A DNA stretch of 64,000 bases from Paenibacillus oryzisoli. Lineage in GTDB: Bacteria > Bacillota > Bacilli > Paenibacillales > NBRC-103111. A program made the translations under genes and the position numbers. Location: NCBI RefSeq assembly GCF_001653565.1, contig NZ_LYPB01000049.1, forward strand, positions 186,001 through 250,000. The letters run 5' to 3'. Shown here in pieces: positions 62,287 to 64,000 of this stretch. The notes beneath the pieces were generated by a model that made no database searches, was not told where the DNA came from, and saw only the letters and a program-made list of their open reading frames with translations. Numbering within the stretch: the first letter of the stretch is position 1; each line of letters starts with the position of its first letter.

Positions 62287-64000
62287 TTATTTAATAACTG
62301 GTATCCCTTCTTTGGTTAGCTTCCAAAGCATTTGAATCGCTTCTGCTCTTGTGGCAAACCCTAATGGTCTGACGGAACCATCCTCATAGCCGCTTAGCAA
62401 GCCGGCAAGAGCTGCCTGCTGCATATCTTGCAGCGCCCACTTCGAAATAGCATGTTGATCGAGAAAAGGTGGTCGTTGGGCAGAATCTTCGAGTTGAGTG
62501 ACTTGGCGGCCTGTATAGGTCAGCCCCCTCATCAACATGACGGCCATCTCCTCACGAGTAATTTTCGCTTCAGGCACGAATAGTCCTTCCTCTTTCCCAG
62601 TTACAATCCCTGCTTGCTGCGCTATCGCAACTGCTTCTGCATAATACGCCGAAGCCGCTACATCATGGAAGCCTGCTCCTATCGCGGAAGCCGAGTCCCG
62701 TTTTACTGGCTCTAATCCCAATGCCCGTATGACCAGTGTAACAAATTCAGCTCTCGTAACCGACCGCTCAGGCACAAAGAGGTCAGCACTGTCTCCATTT
62801 ACGACATGGGCTGCCGTTAAGCCTCTGACTGCCGGGTATGCCCAATGGTTTTTGGTAACATCCGAGTAGTTTTTCGAATACCCCAGCAGCGAGTAAGTGC
62901 TGAAATGGTTAAGGCTAGCCGTTATCGTATGTTTGTTCGCGTCATATGTGCTTCGCACATATTCTGGGGCTCCTGTGCCCGCATTCCAATAATAGATACC
63001 CGCTACGTCTGGATTGGGCAGATGATCTGTGTTGAAAGTAAGCGTAACTGGCGCCGCAAAAGAATGGACAGACACTTGCTCGCCACTCGAAGTCACTGTG
63101 TGAAGCGTCAGCTCCAAGGGCTTGCTTATTGAAGTTAAACTGCCGCCCCACTGGGCTTGTGTCCCCGATAATCCCGATAACTGCGCTGGCGTATAATCTC
63201 CCAGACCTTTGACGCCAATCCGAATACTTGTGTAAGCATGTTCTTTCCCAAATAGAGCTTGCAAGACAGTCTGTGGAATGATCAGTCTACCCATTTCCGT
63301 TTCGAGCTGTAACCCTTGGCCGTTCAACTTACCCAATAGTTCCGACCCCAATTCCACCAAATCCGCTCCAGGCGGAACGAATGCTAGGAGTGTACTGCCA
63401 TGCATAAGCTTCAAGTCGTCTGCCGTTAACTTTTGCACAGTATCATCCGACGGACTTCCTTGTATTCCCCCACCCGATGTGTTCACTGGTATAGATGGTG
63501 TTCCTGCAATAGCGGTCACACTGGATTTCACAGACATGAGTCGTCCAATCGCATCGAACGCTTTCAATTTCAAGTCGTGGGTGCCGGGTAATAGCACCGT
63601 AGAAGCCGTAAGCGTTTGGCCGTTAATCTGATAAGGAACTATGGTTCCGTCTACCAATAGCTCTGCCGTCCCCGCTGCGAAAGGAATTTCTCCTTGCACC
63701 AAGTCGGCGGAGATCGTAACATTCCCTGATTGAATCTGCTGATTATTTACCGGAACCAGATTGATGATTTTACTATACAGACCTATATCAGGCTGCGTAT
63801 AGACGCCGACCTCCCCAACCTTGAAAGAAACATCGGTTGCTGTCCTGGAATTGATGCCGATACTGAACCTCTGGATCTGATCGGGATCCAGATGGAAATT
63901 GTCATCCGGCGTTCCGAAAGCAGCGAAATCCGACCACGGTAATTTGACTTGCTGCCAGCCACCTACGGGTGTAATTCCCGTTCCAGTGAAATACCCGGAA
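62287..64000 (-). CDS. SLH-anchored surface protein with CBM-like domain, 5' end outside window
   Basis: The minus-strand frame has no stop from 62287 to the right edge, so the gene is cut there; the TTG at 63702 is only an internal codon. The part beyond it reads as a carbohydrate-binding jelly-roll of CBM11/CIA30 type (GGWQQVKLPWSDFAAFGTPD; IQRFSIGINSRT; VSFKVGEVGVYT). An Ig-like domain (~63480-63720), the ~190-residue module shared with two other surface proteins, and three SLH repeats (VTRAEFVTLVIRALG; ITREEMAVMLMRG; ATRAEAIQML) follow. It is a wall-bound protein; a catalytic domain may lie outside the window. Confidence 0.82.
   Translation of the reverse strand, partial: SGYFTGTGITPVGGWQQVKLPWSDFAAFGTPDDNFHLDPDQIQRFSIGINSRTATDVSFKVGEVGVYTQPDIGLYSKIINLVPVNNQQIQSGNVTISADLVQGEIPFAAGTAELLVDGTIVPYQINGQTLTASTVLLPGTHDLKLKAFDAIGRLMSVKSSVTAIAGTPSIPVNTSGGGIQGSPSDDTVQKLTADDLKLMHGSTLLAFVPPGADLVELGSELLGKLNGQGLQLETEMGRLIIPQTVLQALFGKEHAYTSIRIGVKGLGDYTPAQLSGLSGTQAQWGGSLTSISKPLELTLHTVTSSGEQVSVHSFAAPVTLTFNTDHLPNPDVAGIYYWNAGTGAPEYVRSTYDANKHTITASLNHFSTYSLLGYSKNYSDVTKNHWAYPAVRGLTAAHVVNGDSADLFVPERSVTRAEFVTLVIRALGLEPVKRDSASAIGAGFHDVAASAYYAEAVAIAQQAGIVTGKEEGLFVPEAKITREEMAVMLMRGLTYTGRQVTQLEDSAQRPPFLDQHAISKWALQDMQQAALAGLLSGYEDGSVRPLGFATRAEAIQMLWKLTKEGIPVIK

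Overview
This 64 kb window looks like the chromosome of a Paenibacillus-type bacterium (Bacillota, Paenibacillaceae). The signs are three surface proteins with C-terminal SLH triplets, two YesM/YesN two-component pairs, membrane-bound AraC regulators, several Lpl-type sugar ABC importers without an ATPase gene, strong AGGAGG ribosome sites, and CcpA-type cre sites. There is no rRNA, tRNA, CRISPR array, prophage or intact insertion sequence. Nearly all genes are on the minus strand; the plus-strand genes are a GH26-like glycosidase (5'-truncated by the window edge), a TetR remnant, and a Rieske/amidohydrolase pair.

Layout. 0-12 kb is mixed: a GH26-like enzyme, a PIN/antitoxin-like pair, an operon of FHA-winged-helix regulator, MurA paralogue (active-site Cys replaced by Asp) and arylamine N-acetyltransferase, the RNA polymerase recycling helicase HelD, a candidate small RNA, a ketopantoate-reductase-like protein facing a broken TetR gene, and gabT-aldehyde dehydrogenase. 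12-21.7 kb holds an Lpl-type transporter operon, an intergenic repeat cluster, an AraC/histidine kinase/response regulator operon with overlapping genes, and the divergent Rieske-amidohydrolase operon. 21.7-35.3 kb is a polysaccharide-use locus: GH105-like hydrolase, binding protein, membrane AraC regulator, two permeases, sulfatase and a very large GH106-like glycosidase. Its promoters share a direct-repeat motif. This set suggests a sulfated rhamnose/uronic-acid glycan. 35.7-64 kb is a second carbohydrate region: transporter operon, YesM/YesN pair, a cohesin-like SLH protein, a 1671-aa glycosidase with its own cohesin-like and dockerin-like modules, sugar dehydrogenases with an AraC regulator, a 1490-aa GH28-like SLH protein, a lone binding protein with a membrane AraC regulator, and a CBM-like SLH protein running off the right edge.

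How it fits together (inference). Surface-held enzymes cut plant or algal polysaccharide, lipoprotein-permease systems import the oligosaccharides using an ATPase encoded elsewhere, cytoplasmic hydrolases and dehydrogenases finish the job, and AraC/YesN regulators plus CcpA switch each module. The points most worth a second look are the cohesin/dockerin/SLH neighbours, two families of shared promoter boxes, the Cys-to-Asp MurA in an FHA-regulated operon, and the candidate small RNA near 7.5 kb.
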